DNA of 64,000 nucleotides from positions 15,699,201 to 15,763,200 of the forward strand of contig CM068314.1 in assembly GCA_034766995.1 (NCBI GenBank). The letters run 5' to 3'. A program made the translations under genes and the position numbers. This document shows positions 36,145 to 48,739 of this stretch, one piece after another. The notes under the pieces are model-generated. The model made no database searches and was not told the origin of the DNA. It saw only the letters and a list, made by a program, of their open reading frames with translations. Origin of the DNA: Acanthacorydalis orientalis (lineage: Eukaryota > Arthropoda > Insecta > Megaloptera > Corydalidae). How positions within the stretch are numbered: position 1 is the stretch's first letter; every line of letters begins with the position of its first letter.

Positions 36145-36344
36145 CACTAAAATTTAATCTCAAATCATAGAGCAACCAAAAATGTATATATATATTTTTT
36201 TCGATAAATCTCAGTCAGTTATAATTAAAGTATTAATGATAAAACCAAATAAAGCAACTCTATTTCTTTTAAAAAATAAAAAATATTTATTGCATTATAT
36301 ATTTATATTTATTTAGAGGGTTACAATTTGAGTATTAAATGATT

Positions 36345-36530
36345 TACAGTTTTTTCTGTACCTTGGCGCTTTGAGGATGATGGCATCATCATCCAAATGC
36401 GCATAAGTAACAATACAAATGATTAATAGTGTTTTATTGAATATTTATGATTGGGTATTTTTGTAGTTGGTATGATGAAACACTTAATTAATTTGTAAAA
36501 TTGAATTTAGCCACAGTGTCAGAACTGTAT
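36345..36530 (+). mobile_element. Foldback MITE family, well-preserved single arm
   Basis: CTGTACCTTGGCGCTTTGAG, GATGATGGCATCATCATCC, AAATGCGCATAAGTAACAAT, TTGAATTTAGCCACAGTGTC. The core GATGATGGCATCATC is itself a dyad. This copy best preserves the outer AGCCACAGTG end. Confidence 0.75.
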
Positions 36531-37049
36531 TACGATTTACAAAATTTATGAATTTAAATGTCAGTGTCAGATCGAAAAAATATTGTTTTTAGGTTTCAAA
36601 ACATTTAACATTTTATACAAATATGATGGATTATGAACTTTAATTCAGTTTGTATAAACATTAAACCAATAAAGTTTCTACGAGAATTTTATCTTAAAAA
36701 TGATAATTGAATAAGGGAAAAGTAGACAAGTGTTAACTCTTTAATGTCACATTTTGAACATATGCTTTTAGCGAATTCAATTCAACAGTTCTTCCAGTAT
36801 CAACCAGAACATGCAATCTGTTTTTGTATGAAATATATTTCACTTATTTCCAATAAGAACATCAAAAAATCGTCCACGTGACAGTCTCAAGTCGTAAACT
36901 TTCAAAGTTATTAAAGTTCAGATTGTTATCGTTCGTTTCAGGTTTTCTCCTATAGTTGTACTCGTTTCTAACTCATGTTGTGATTTTCATCGTTTCGTCA
37001 TTCTCAGAAATAATGTTTTATTTATTCACAATCACATATACATAAATAC

Positions 37050-37053
<4 letters not shown>
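36531..37053. other. Spacer, slightly less AT-rich at 36720-36960
   Basis: No gene recognised. Mildly raised G+C without a motif I can name. Confidence 0.4.

Positions 37054-37102
<49 letters not shown>
37054..37102. repeat. (TA)n microsatellite
   Basis: About 24 TA units. Confidence 0.95.
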
Positions 37103-37104
<2 letters not shown>

Positions 37105-37466
37105 TATATTTATATATAAACATTTATAGGAAATAAATTATGAACAATAAGGATGACGTATGAATCTTTAGAAATAGTTTTAATTAAAAAATAAACATTA
37201 CTTTTTTATATTAAATAAATTTTTTTGTTAGAAATGTTTAATTTATCTATAATTACTTTTATATTTTAATATAGTAGTTGTAAAAGATAATTGTTAAAAA
37301 TGTTCATTTAGCTGAAATCATTTAAACATAATCAACATATTGCACATCTCAAGTGTTCAAGACATAGGACAAAATAATTTTTTATGTCAGAATCGCAAAA
37401 AAATTCTTATAGTTTTTATCTTTAAAATTAAAAAATAAATCGAATATCGTAAATTGATTTGGCATT

Positions 37467-37469
<3 letters not shown>

Positions 37470-37510
<41 letters not shown>

Positions 37511-37522
37511 AATATATATATA

Positions 37523-37572
<50 letters not shown>
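37470..37572. repeat. (TA)n array with internal dyads
   Basis: Two long TA runs separated by ATAATTTAATATA and ATAATTATA segments. The tract can fold on itself over about 100 bp. Confidence 0.95.
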
Positions 37573-39967
37573 ATAAAAAAAATGTTTCATTGAACAGTCA
37601 TTTTGCATCAGTATCAAAATATCTACACTCATTTTACAAAAAAATGATTAAATATCTTGGAATAGGAACATTAAATTTATTTACAAACAAATGTTACAAA
37701 TTAAGAAAAAGTCTTAAATATTTATATAGAAATATATAAATATTTTATAAAGTACGTATATACAAGATTGATTTTCTATATTTTCTTTAATATATTTTAT
37801 AAAAAAATATACTGAAAAACATTTTAAAATAAAATTTTCTTTAATTATAATATTTTTTGCTACTGTAAGGTTTTTCATTCGTAAGAACATTTTTTGCTAC
37901 CTTAACAGTAATTGAAAATTGTCAAAAGATATTATTTTTTTCCTTTTGAACAAGCAGATATATTTCTTTTATACATTTCTTAGTAATTTGAAATCAGATA
38001 TAAAATATTTACTATTTGATGTACATTTTATGTTTATTAAAATTATATCATTTTTCAGAATTCTCTGAATTCATTTATAAATGTTTCACTCAATTCTATG
38101 AAATAAATATGCTATCATACTTTTATATTTTGTGAAAAGATACAGTTTTTTTTAATAGTAGAATTTTATATGTTTAGAAAAACGTTCTCTACTACTTATT
38201 ATAAAAAAAATTAATTGTTCCGTAAGAAATTTTATATGAATTTACATACTTTTTAATTTTTATCACGTCTGTATTTTTTTTTTCATAATTATAAATTGTT
38301 ACACACCTTTTAAATACTTATAGTGTGTCATCAAAATAGTATGATAATCTTTTATATATTCTTAATATACTTTTAATAAATATTTTTTAAAACTTTATAT
38401 CGATTTTTGGTATGTAGAATTATTTTAATAAATTATGAAAGTGTAGTTATATGAATATTTTATATAAATATAAAACTAATATAATAATTTTTCAAATAAA
38501 TCATCAAGTATTTAAAAAAAGAAAATATATATGAATAGTTAAATTATTTTTTGTATAAGAAACAGGCAATTATTTTGCATATATTATATTTATGTATTAG
38601 TATCAAATAGAAATATTTTAGTATTTATTTGTTTTGATTTAAAAAAATCATTAATTATATGAATATTTAAATAATACATTTTTCGTTAAATATATTTTAC
38701 AGCCAGATTCTTAAAAAAGAATCCATTGAATGTATTTTTCAGTTTTCAATATTTAAATATGTTTAGATTTTTTTTCATTTCATTCTTTAACATTATATTA
38801 ATTAATTTAATGTTTACAGAAATAAATATTCTATTATATTTCAAATTAGTTTAATGAAAATTTAGTCAATATTGATTTATGCTCTTATGTTAATAATATA
38901 TATATATATATATATCATTATAATAAATTCGTTATTTTTTTATTATATTTTATAAAAGTAGATAAAACTTCTTACAAGGTTATAAACACCATAATAGGAA
39001 CCTTAGAATTGCATGTAGCTGACTTTTAAAAAATTAAAAAATATATAAAAAAATCTCCATGCCTTATGATAATTGAGTAGTGTATTTCAGACATGTTTTT
39101 TATTTTTTATTTATGAGTGACACATCAGCGTGTTGCCAGTTAATTAATTTTGCACGTCAATGTCTGGGGTTTCAAAACGTTTTTCAGTGAAAACAAAATT
39201 ACATTAATATTTAATACCCGGTATTTAAAACGATATATTTTAGGGATTTAGAATTCATTTAGTCACCAAGTTAATCCCTTAATCATTAAAAGAGTAATTC
39301 ATTGAATGTAATTATACATTTTCTGGCTCCAAATTAACAGGTAAATGTTATTTTTTGAATGTTAACTGAATTTTGAGTGTATGTTTAAACAGAATTAAAT
39401 TAAACAAAAATAAGTTTAAATTGGTAAAGAATTCAGGTTTGACTCATGGCTTTATTTTATAATTGATAGTTTTTAATGTTTTATTAGGTTTAAAATTTCA
39501 CTGAAAATCATTATGAAGATTAATTGTCGTTGTTCAATTAGTAATAATATAAATAATCGTGTTTCTTATAGCATTTCTGAAAGTATTTAAAAATAATCAT
39601 TATTTTTAAGAAAAAAAATAATTTACAAATTTATATACGTATTAATGTATTATAATTTAATTTTTGTAATGAAAATTTAATTATCTTATTATTATTGTTT
39701 ATTCGAATCAGTTTAAAAAATAGCTATTAAAATATTGAAATATTTACTTAGTGTTCATTTTATTTTAATTAACTTTACTCGTAATAGAAAGGGGCCGGCA
39801 AACTTAATTTAGCATTTCAAGTGGTCACTGGATTATACAGTTTCAAAGAAACACTCTAATATATTTTAATTAAAAAAAGAAACCTTGCATTTTAATACCA
39901 GATGTGATTATAATTTATATTACAAACATTAGGAACGTAGTATATAATACTATTTACGTTAATATTA

Positions 39968-39971
<4 letters not shown>
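37573..39971. other. AT-rich spacer, nothing recognised
   Basis: Among the most AT-rich parts of the window. There are no open frames over 60 codons and only a short TA run at 38896-38916. A GGGGCCGGCAAACTT phrase occurs further on at 39791, without context. Confidence 0.5.

Positions 39972-40016
<45 letters not shown>
39972..40016. repeat. (TA)n microsatellite
   Basis: About 22 TA units. Confidence 0.95.
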
Positions 40017-40020
<4 letters not shown>

Positions 40021-41406
40021 GAATATTGAAATTTCTGCTCTGCTTCCACGCGTACAGTAATTTATTTGTATTTAGACGCAGTTATGCCATCCACACAGTT
40101 TACATTATCTTCATAATATGTACTATCCTACTAATTGTTAACATTAGTGGTCTCATCAAACACCATGTGCTGGTAAACCCATATTTTAGTAGGTTATGTG
40201 CGTAAATATTTTAAATTCCATTCAACATTATAGCCGAAATACATTCATAAATATTATTCACAACAAAAAATTGTATTTAGAGAAAGTAAACCATATGTAT
40301 CGAATTATTGATGTTTTTATTTCTCATTACAAATACATTTTTAAATTGAAAATCTGATTGAAATTACTTTTCAATTAAAAATAACGAAATGTTGGTTGTT
40401 TCAATAAATGTTATTTAAAAAAGTTCAATATTTTTTTTTCAAAATAATATTCTGTGTACAATAATTTAAATTGATTGAAATAATTTTTATGTGAATATGA
40501 AAATCTTTATTTAATTATATATCAATTTCCATATAAAAAAGATAGATGGTTTTCACAAGTATTCATTAAAAAAAATGATAATTTTAACTTACTCGTTTCC
40601 AAATATACAAACTTTTACAATAACATGTTCAACCTCCAACTGTCATTTATATTCCTTGTAAACTTTTCATATATTTCACAAAAGTCTGAGAAGTTGTTAT
40701 TACAGTTTTATCTTTTTTATATATCACGAATATGTTCTCAAAACGAATATATAATTATATAAGTAAACTATGTCAAAAAAAGTAATAGTAATGACAAATA
40801 CAAATGAGGTTTAAAATTGGAATACAATTTATTGTAATAAAATATGTTAAACAATTGAAAAATAAAAGCAATTTTATATAAAAGAATATCAAAACTATTT
40901 TTTTACTTTCATTAATCAAAATAACATGTATTCTATTTCTTATATTACAATATTTTTATTTCTAAATGAACAGTATTTAAGTTAAACAAATTCTAAAAAT
41001 ATAACACCTAAATACAATAAAAAAAAAATAATTACAAATATTTACATTTAAAACATTTTATTTTATTGGATTTTTATCTAATTTTTTTAATGTATGTAAC
41101 AAGATTTAGCTAATAAATTTTGTTGATTTTACTTTCAAATTCTTACAAGAAAATACAAATCAATGTATGTGATTTTTTTAAGACAAATAATATAGACAGA
41201 TAAAATAGTGTTCGATAATAAGAATAGAATGTAATTCCTAAAATACAAAGTGTTAATAGAATACATCTTTTATATTCATATAAATCTACCTATATTTAAT
41301 AGTTATATTTGTTTTTTTTTTAAAAAAAAAGTATTTTAAAGATAATACTGATATAATTGATAAATGTTATTAAATGTTAAAAAATATATAAATATGAACC
41401 TTCAAC
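40017..41406. other. AT-rich spacer, nothing recognised
   Basis: No gene, repeat family or RNA structure recognised. Confidence 0.5.
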
Positions 41407-41600
41407 AGGTCTGCCAATAAACTTTTATTTTTGAAAAATTACAAGATTCAAAGGTTGTGGCTTTCAAAGTAGTTCGCATTGACTCTAACCTATTTCTCAT
41501 TTATTTTCTTCCACGCTTTTTGAATGTTCTTTTTTGAATAATTTTAAGATATTCTGTAATACTTTTGTGTTCCATGCCGTTAAAGTAAGTTCATTTAAAG
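41407..41600 (-). pseudogene. Possible decayed transposon 3' end
   Basis: Begins ACAGGTCTGCCAATAAACTT, which resembles a mariner-type terminal phrase (TTAGGTCTGCCAATAA). Read on the minus strand from about 41595, one frame stays open for about 60 codons with a single stop. It starts N-G-M-E-H-K and is rich in Lys/Arg (K-R-T-F-K-K-R-G-R-K). This is longer than expected by chance here, but I cannot place the protein in a family. It could be the C-terminus of a Tc1/mariner-type transposase. Confidence 0.3.
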
Positions 41601-41699
41601 AAGTTTATTTTATTTTTTTTTAATAAAAAGAAAACCACGATTGTCGAAACATGGTGAACATAGCGAGTGTCTTATCTTTCAAAAATTATTTTTGTCTTG

Positions 41700-41820
41700 G
41701 ATCACAGTTTACAAGAATATTTCTGACCAAAAATGCTTAATAAATTGTTATTGATAATTTTTGATTGTTGTTTATGAGCATTTTAGAAGACTATGTTTTT
41801 AGAATATTAAAGTGAAGAAA
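41700..41820 (-). mobile_element. Foldback MITE family, single arm
   Basis: TTCTGACCAAAAATGCTTAA, TTATTGATAATTTTTGATTG, TTGTTTATGAGCATTTTAGA. Minus orientation, core diverged. Confidence 0.6.
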
Positions 41821-44041
41821 AATCTTTCAGATATTTCTACAGGTCTGTTAGGATTTGATAGATTTCTCTCTCTCTCTCTTCGTATTTAAATCTTGAATAA
41901 ATCTCTTGCGAAGTGATTATTTAATTCATACATCTATTTTTTACTTGCTATCTCTATTTAGAAGGCACTATTACTGTCTAATTTGTTTAAGAAAGGCAAA
42001 TCAAATTTCAACTTTTCATTTGATTTGCACATGAAAACTTTGACACTATTTTTATGCACATTTTCTTCATATTAAAATTCAAATTAAAATCTTTCAATTT
42101 ATTCCTTATACATGTTTAGTATCTGATATCATTCTAGTAATGAAATTAGTATCACTATGTATTGAATTTCGAAATTTTTCGATGTGTTTAACAGTTTTTA
42201 TAGTTTTGAGTCTACTCAATTGTAGATTACAATGCATTTCTCTTTTTTTTACAGTTTTCTTCTCTCTAATTTCTACAAATCTTTTATTCTATTCATAAAT
42301 GAGCGCATAAATTATTGTTGTATTATCAAAAATATCTCTTAACTTATCGGAAAATTTAGTTACAAGTTTATTATTATTTAGTTAGAAATCTGATGTTAAT
42401 TTGCTTCTTTAAATTTCTATCATACACATAAATTACAGAAAGGGTGATAAAATTCATCTTATAAAATTGGATGTAACAAAAATATTATTTTTCTAATTCG
42501 AAGAACAGAAGTTTGTTAGAACCGGGAAATACACCATTAAAAAACTTTGTAATCTGTTAGGTTGTGAAAGAAGTATTTTGTAAGGTATTCATTTAGTCGT
42601 TTTTGTCTTGCTACACTTTGTAATTATTAAATTAATTATGAGAAAAATCTTTTAATAAAAACGTGCGTCCATGATGTGTTTGAACATTGTCGAAAAATAT
42701 AAACTTTGTTATTTTTTATGTAATCATTTTATAACTCGTTATATTTCAAGACAAAAAAGTAATAAAAGATTAATGTTTTTTTAGTACCGAGAAAATCGTA
42801 AATGTGGTTTTAACGACTGTACGTTTAAACGATGTGGAATTTCCAATTACCTGTAATCAACTAAAACTTGCTGAAAGTTGTAAAGCTGAAACAATTTTAC
42901 AGATTTGTCAACAGCAGGAATTATGTACACTTTTGAATAATTTTATCTTATGAAATATGTAAGTGCTGCTTCGTTTATCGTTTACTATAATTTTTTCAAT
43001 ATAAAAAAGTATTTGTGTATTTATTATTTACTGACACGTATATAATTTCATCGAGTAAGTTATTCATATTGAATATATAATAATGATGTTATTTTAAATC
43101 TAAATTGTTATTTTATTACACAAAAAAGTTCGATATTTTAACGAGATATAAGTAATGGGAATTCTGTACCGTATTTGAATTATTCAGTTTTTGTAAAATA
43201 AAATTATATTTTATTCCAGGAAAGTAGTAACTTTGATATTTTTCATCGGTTATAGTCAATTACATTTTTATTTGTGATCATATTTTAATAAAAAAAGATA
43301 TTTTCACTGAAATTCAGTTCCAAGTTCAAGGATATCAAATATTGCTAATAATATTTTATGATAAAAACCTTGAATTTTATTTGAAACTGATACGTGTTAG
43401 TGATTTGGTCAAGAAGCATTTTTCTTTGAAACAATTACATATAATAGGCCCATCGTGACACTTTCAGCTGTCAATAATATTTTTTTATATTTGAATGGTT
43501 CCCAAGGAGCTTCCCTTAAAATATAATAGAATCGCTAGTAAAACTTCTTAACGTTTTCTTTGAAATCATGATTCAGTGATGTAAATTTTATTCATCGATT
43601 CAAAACAAACTTTTCTTCTTTGTGTATCACATTATGTTAACTATATTAGTAAATTGAATATCAGACACAGAAAACATCCACGATAAAATTATTTTAATGT
43701 ATTAAATTTTTTATAAATATTTATTGAATGAATTCGATCAATTTCCATTATAGTTTTGTTATCAATTTTGAGCTTCAATTTACTGTTTCTGAGATGTAAA
43801 AACCATAACCAATATTATATTGTCAGCGGTAATATTGATTTATACTGTTTTGTTACTTAATGTAAAAAGGGCTATATTTTTAATACAACTGTTCTTAAAA
43901 AGAAATAAAAAAAATAGTTAATTTATTTTGAAATCATATTTATTTAACCAATCTTACAAAACTATTTATTAAAACTTTCTAAGAAATACTTTCATAAAAA
44001 AAAAATTAATAACTATTTAGTTTTCGTTTAATGATAACCAT
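41821..44041. other. AT-rich spacer, nothing recognised
   Basis: A short TC run lies at 41866-41880. No gene or repeat family recognised. Confidence 0.5.
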
Positions 44042-44162
<121 letters not shown>

Positions 44163-44242
44163 GAATTTTTATTAGCCCAGCTGCTTTATACTGAAGGCGA
44201 GTTTTAGACAATTGTCGAGATTTTTCACGAAATCATGAAGTA

Positions 44243-44495
44243 GGTCAAATTTTATTAAGTGTACAAATTAATTCGGTACTTTTTTTATAGAAAATGAATA
44301 TTTTAAGAAAAATGGAAAACATTCTAATCTTCAAAATATCCTCCATTATTTCATGTAACTTTGCTTCATCTGTCTTATAACTGACTAATTCCTTGCCGAA
44401 ATAAGATGGCGGTTTTGAGTCGATGAAGTCATAATGCATTTTCGAAGCTCTTCGGCTGTTTTAGCATTTTTACATCCCTTATGCAACACAAAAAC
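44243..44495 (-). repeat. Unclassified interspersed repeat, copy B
   Basis: Homologous to 20780-21090 through at least eight ordered landmarks. Better preserved than copy A: on the minus strand 44439-44245 is open for 64 codons, with D-F-I-D-S-K-P-P-S-Y-F-G-K and T-D-E-A-K-L-H-E-I-M among its residues, while a different frame carries K-T-A-E-E-L-R-K-C-I-M at the upstream end. The frame change suggests an inactivated coding element. The family is unknown to me. Confidence 0.6.
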
Positions 44496-45027
44496 CGATT
44501 TTGATTTTTATCAATTAATGAAAATATAATACAGAAATGATTCTTTACTATTGATTACTATTTACTTGCAATAAATATAGAATTAACTTATGATAATCTT
44601 TTTATTAATAAAGAAATGAATAAAAATAATATAATGAAAATATCTAATATTTTTATTCCTATATTTGGAAAAAAATATTAAATAATAATTTGTAATTTTA
44701 AAATTAGTAAATATATAAGGATCAGAAAGAAAATATATAATTTAGTATTCATCGAAGTATTCATAAATATAACAACAAAATTTTGAAGTATATGGAAAAA
44801 AATAATGAATTTAATTAAAACGAAATTAATTAAATGATACAATTAAGATAATCAATTAACTCTCTTGCTTTTCAGAAAAATTCGTCTTTTGAAATGTGAC
44901 AATTAAGTTTTCTGCTCTTGTACTGTAATTAAAAAAAAACTCTGAAGACAAAAATGAGGATAAGTTATTATATTTCTAGATGGAACTTCATTGTTGTTAA
45001 ATTTAAGTTTTTTTATAAGTATTCATT

Positions 45028-45029
<2 letters not shown>
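44496..45029. other. AT-rich spacer, nothing recognised
   Basis: No feature recognised. Confidence 0.5.

Positions 45030-45075
<46 letters not shown>
45030..45075. repeat. (TA)n microsatellite
   Basis: About 23 TA units. Confidence 0.95.
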
Positions 45076-45080
<5 letters not shown>

Positions 45081-45297
45081 CTACACATATAGTTCAAAAA
45101 ACTAATCTTTTTTCATTTTGAAAGGAACACTTATTGTTTTTCGAACACTGGAGAAATATTGTAATATTTTTTAAAAATTACTATGATATATAATTTCTAA
45201 GTTTTATTGATTATTTTTATAATTAATAGGTCAATTTCATTTTAATTCAAAAATATATCATAAAACTTTATGTAATTAAAATTTAATAAAAATTTGG

Positions 45298-45480
45298 TTA
45301 ATATTTATGTGCATTTAGAAGGCGACGTTATTATATTTAAGTACAGAAATTAAACAATAGTCAAAAATCAATTATTGATAATTTTTAATCAGATTTTTTA
45401 TGGTTTGTAGGACGAGAAAATAATTTAGTTGTAAAAGCCAATTTAGCCACAGTGGTAAAATTGTATTGGAAGAACTCTAT
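45298..45480. mobile_element. Foldback MITE family, rearranged copy
   Basis: A piece of the minus arm (ATGTGCATTTAGAAGGCGAC) is joined to the outer half of the plus arm (AGTCAAAAATCAATTATTGA, GGTTTGTAGGACGAGAAAAT, GCCAATTTAGCCACAGTGG). The centre has been deleted. The AGCCACAGTGGTAAAATTGT end is well preserved. Confidence 0.65.
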
Positions 45481-46214
45481 CTTTAAAAATATCTAGTTTA
45501 ATTTTCCTACTAAATATATCAGTACATTTAAATAAATAAATTATAACTTGATTATAAACGAAAAATACATCTTAATTGTTATTTAAATGATCTTGAGATC
45601 TTATTAAAAGTGATCAATTACATTACGTTCTATCTAAAGATTCTAATTGACTGTTGATTTATTTCATATTGAATGATTTTAACCTTGATCAAGTGCAATA
45701 ATTTACAGATAATTGATTTCTTTACAGATAAATTGTGTCATATATATTAATTTTTCATGATAAACCATATATAAAATACTCAATTGAGTAAAAAATGATG
45801 GTATGCAGTTCATCGCATCGAAAAGTAAATTTATTCGCTTCACGAATAAAAAGAACTTCGCCTATTCATTTTATTCTATCGGTGAGGTTTTTTTTAAAGT
45901 TCATTGATTCGTGTTTTTACCTGAATATGGTATGAAATTGAACGAAGTCTTTGAAAATTATACTTTTAATACTGTATTTGAACCTTTTAGCTACTGTGTT
46001 CTCTTCTGTATATACATTTTCTTTTCATAAGATAAAAACAAGTCCTTTAAAAATATTATTATTTTTATTGCCTTTATTTTTTAATTAGTAGTTATAATTA
46101 CTGATATTTTAATAGTATTATATTTTTTAAATTATTTTTAAAGTGTTTTCGTTTAAAAGCTATATAATTTAAAAATGAAAAAATATGAATATAATTTAGA
46201 GGGTTCTTAAATTT
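45481..46214. other. AT-rich spacer, nothing recognised
   Basis: No gene recognised. The foldback family may extend a little into the left edge (AACTCT-TTTAAAAATATCT is shared with 62500). Confidence 0.4.
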
Positions 46215-46445
46215 CAATTTACATTCACAAATGAATTTTCAAGTATCACAAAATTCAATATTTATTCACTGATTATTTTAACAACAGCCCATATATATTT
46301 TGATGGTGTTTTTATCATTTTCAGAGTAGTGCGCTGTTAAAAAATGGTTTTCTTATTCATAATAAAAATGAACAATAATCACTGATTGAATAATTTATTC
46401 AAAAAAAATATTTCCTCTACGGAGAGTAAAAATTCATTTTTATCC
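46215..46445. mobile_element. Foldback MITE family, diverged two-arm copy
   Basis: Left end CACAAATGAATTTTCAAG, core GATGGTGTTTTTATCATTTT, then the mirrored tail AATAATCACTGATTGAATAA and GTAAAAATTCATTTTTAT. Both arms are partly present. Confidence 0.55.
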
Positions 46446-46514
46446 CAACATCGGAAACAAAGTTTTAAAATCTTATTTAGTTATTAGAATGTTAATACGT
46501 TTTTCTAAATAAAA

Positions 46515-46675
46515 GTAAAAGTAGTTTTTTCTGGTCAAAAATGTTCAATAATTCATAAGTGATCATTTTGATTGTCGTTTATAAACATTTCAATGGCGAT
46601 ACTATTATTTTCATATCGTCAAGGTAGGATTTTTTACAATTTGCAGGGTGGAAAAGAATTCATCTGTGAAAGAAA
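46515..46675 (-). mobile_element. Foldback MITE family copy
   Basis: TCTGGTCAAAAATGTTCAAT, AGTGATCATTTTGATTGTCG, CATTTCAATGGCGATACTAT, then directly the outer tail GCAGGGTGGAAAAGAATTCA and TCTGTGAAAG. Confidence 0.65.
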
Positions 46676-46859
46676 TAACCAAGGGATAGAATAGACATAA
46701 ATTCTATACACTTTCCTATTTAGAACAGTTGTACAATAATAGTCAGATTTTTAAAACAATAAGCTAATGCAGATCGATATAAATCTGAATATAAGAAAAT
46801 ATTATGAAATAACTGAATATTTTTGATTACTTTTTGCACGCATTATTATAACACTATCA

Positions 46860-47035
46860 AAATTAGAAAGGCAATTTTTCTATATCTTAGCGTTCTGAAT
46901 ATGATGTCATTTTCACTTAAATATGTGTAAATAACACTTAGAATTACAAATAATTAATTATCAAACATGTTTTCTCAGAAACTGTGTGTGGTATAAGAAA
47001 ATGAATAATTCATCTGTGAAAATTAGAAAGTTGAT
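46860..47035 (+). mobile_element. Foldback MITE family, single arm
   Basis: TCTATATCTTAGCGTTCTGA, ATATGATGTCATTTTCAC, AAATAATTAATTATCAAACA, GAATAATTCATCTGTGAAAA. Confidence 0.6.
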
Positions 47036-47343
47036 ATTATTTAAAAGTGAAATTTTAATACAATATATATATATATATAACTAACTTCTTACTTTGATTA
47101 ATCTTCGTGTTTAACAATAAATCTGCTTCAAAGTTGAAAACATAATTTTAATTAAAATAATTGCGCTCGTAATGAGAAAACATTATTATTTGAAGCGTGT
47201 ATGGATTAAAATATGAAATTTATTTTAACTTGTTAGACACATTTATGAATAATATTTGTTTGTATATAATGTAAATAATGTAATAATACATTATTTAGAA
47301 TTTTATTAAAAAATATTAAAATATAATTCTAAAACAATTCAAA

Positions 47344-47625
47344 ATGTTGTTGTTTGTAAAAATTGTAACATTTACAGATTTTGTTAATATCAAAAACTTG
47401 CGTTTCAATAAATTCAATAGATTGAATGAGCAAATAAGTGATTGTTTAGTAAAAGAAATCTGTTATGAAATATATAGTGATACAGTAACAATTTTGGTAC
47501 TACGGATAAATTTTTACACTTTTTGCAATGATCACTCTTCATATGATAAAAAATTCCTTCTCAGAATCTTTAACAATATTTATTGATAATTTTAATTGGT
47601 ATATTCATTTTTTTCATACTATGGA
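47344..47625. other. 80-codon open frame overlapping a foldback fragment
   Basis: The frame 47344-47586 (+) is open for 80 codons with no recognised motif. Its 3' third (47540-47620: CTCAGAATCTTTAACAATAT, TATTGATAATTTTAATTGG) belongs to a minus-orientation foldback arm. I therefore regard it as a chance opening running into a repeat. Confidence 0.4.
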
Positions 47626-47645
47626 AAAATAGAAAACCAATATAT

Positions 47646-48200
47646 ATTAACCTGGTAGAAATGTAATTGCGGTTTATGACCTTTAAATTCATACAAATTT
47701 TTTAATTTAAATGTTTTAAGTGGACGAACTGTTGGATGACTAACGCCTAACTTTTGTGCAAGCTCTCGAGTTGTGCGTGGTTCTGATTTAACTAATGCAT
47801 TCAGTTGGTCGTTATGAACTAAAGGACATCCGCGAACTTCTTCATCTTCAAGGCTCTCGTTCCTAGCGCGACATTTTTGGAATCACCATTACACCGTGCG
47901 TTTCTTATCAGTACCCACACTGGAAATATCGTTTTGTTTACAAGCCGTTTCTGTTGCTTTACCATCCATTTTGAACTCATACAAAAATGCTCTTATTTGC
48001 TTATTTTTCATCTTTAATTTAATATCCCAATTTGAAGTAAAATTAATAATAAAACCAAAGTCGATTTTATCAAAATAAAAACCGAAAAATGCACTTTAAA
48101 ATGGTATTAACATGAACACGATGAAATAAAACTTTCAGTGAAAAAATTAAGGTTAGAATTTAAAAAACAAAAACCGTAATTATTTTCCTACCAACCAAAC
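47646..48200 (-). mobile_element. Mariner-derived MITE, internal-deletion copy 2
   Basis: Bounded by TATTAACCTGGTAGAAATG on the left and TTATTTTCCTACCAACCAAA on the right, with the right end abutting a (TA)n array. The right-hand leader and the transposase DNA-binding half are present in minus orientation; the catalytic half is deleted, as in copy 1. It is the best-preserved of the four. From the start codon at 48011 the minus-strand frame stays recognisable through the second helix-turn-helix (ending at about 47720) with only two stops, then continues open through the terminal repeat. A 60-codon plus-strand frame at 47896-48078 is simply antisense to this. Confidence 0.9.
47710..48011 (-). 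pseudogene. DNA-binding half of Hsmar1/SETMAR-like transposase
   Basis: The start M-K-N-K-Q-I-R-A-F-L-Y-E-F-K matches the family start M-E-K-K-Q-I-R-A-I-F-L-Y-E-F-K. It is followed by a helix-turn-helix segment (K-R-T-V-[stop]-W), N-E-S-L-E-D-E-E, and a second helix-turn-helix (R-E-L-A-Q-K-L-G-V-S-H-P-T-V). The two stop codons fall where relatives have Gln and Trp or Arg. About 100 residues remain of a usual 340. In this family the region binds the inverted repeats. With the catalytic domain gone, a product could at most occupy transposon ends. Present copies are too decayed to express. Confidence 0.85.
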
Positions 48201-48225
48201 ATATATATATATATATATATATATA
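48201..48225. repeat. (TA)n microsatellite at MITE border
   Basis: About 12 TA units directly adjoining the MITE end. Mariners insert at TA, so a TA array is a natural target. Confidence 0.9.
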
Positions 48226-48739
48226 ATGTTAATAAAATTAATAATTTGGGCGAATTTGTTGTTAAAATTGAAATAATATTTGGATAGTGTGGTGGATGAG
48301 GCTTTATAAATGTCACGAGTTATGTTTCTTATTTAAATTATTGTTGCTTTTATTAAAATATTTAAGCACATTTATGGGTCATTTCACTTATAAATAATTT
48401 ATTTTGAAGCAAAAGAGAGTGAAACTGAATATCTTTTTGTATATATTTGACTATATGTAAATATATTTATATACAATAATTTTTAAGTCCTATTTGATGT
48501 TTAAATGAAGTTGTATGGAATAAATGAATGCAATGATTTTATATAAACATATATTTGATGAATATTTAGAAAAGTACTTTAATATTAAATGTGCATATAG
48601 TTTTATTCTAATATATATTAATAAAATTCTCTTCCTAAGTGTTTTTCCACTATTTATATACTAAGAGATATAAACTGCTCTGAATTCTATTGTTTATCTT
48701 GCTATTTTCTTTTCAACAAAGTTGCTGAACATGACTTTT

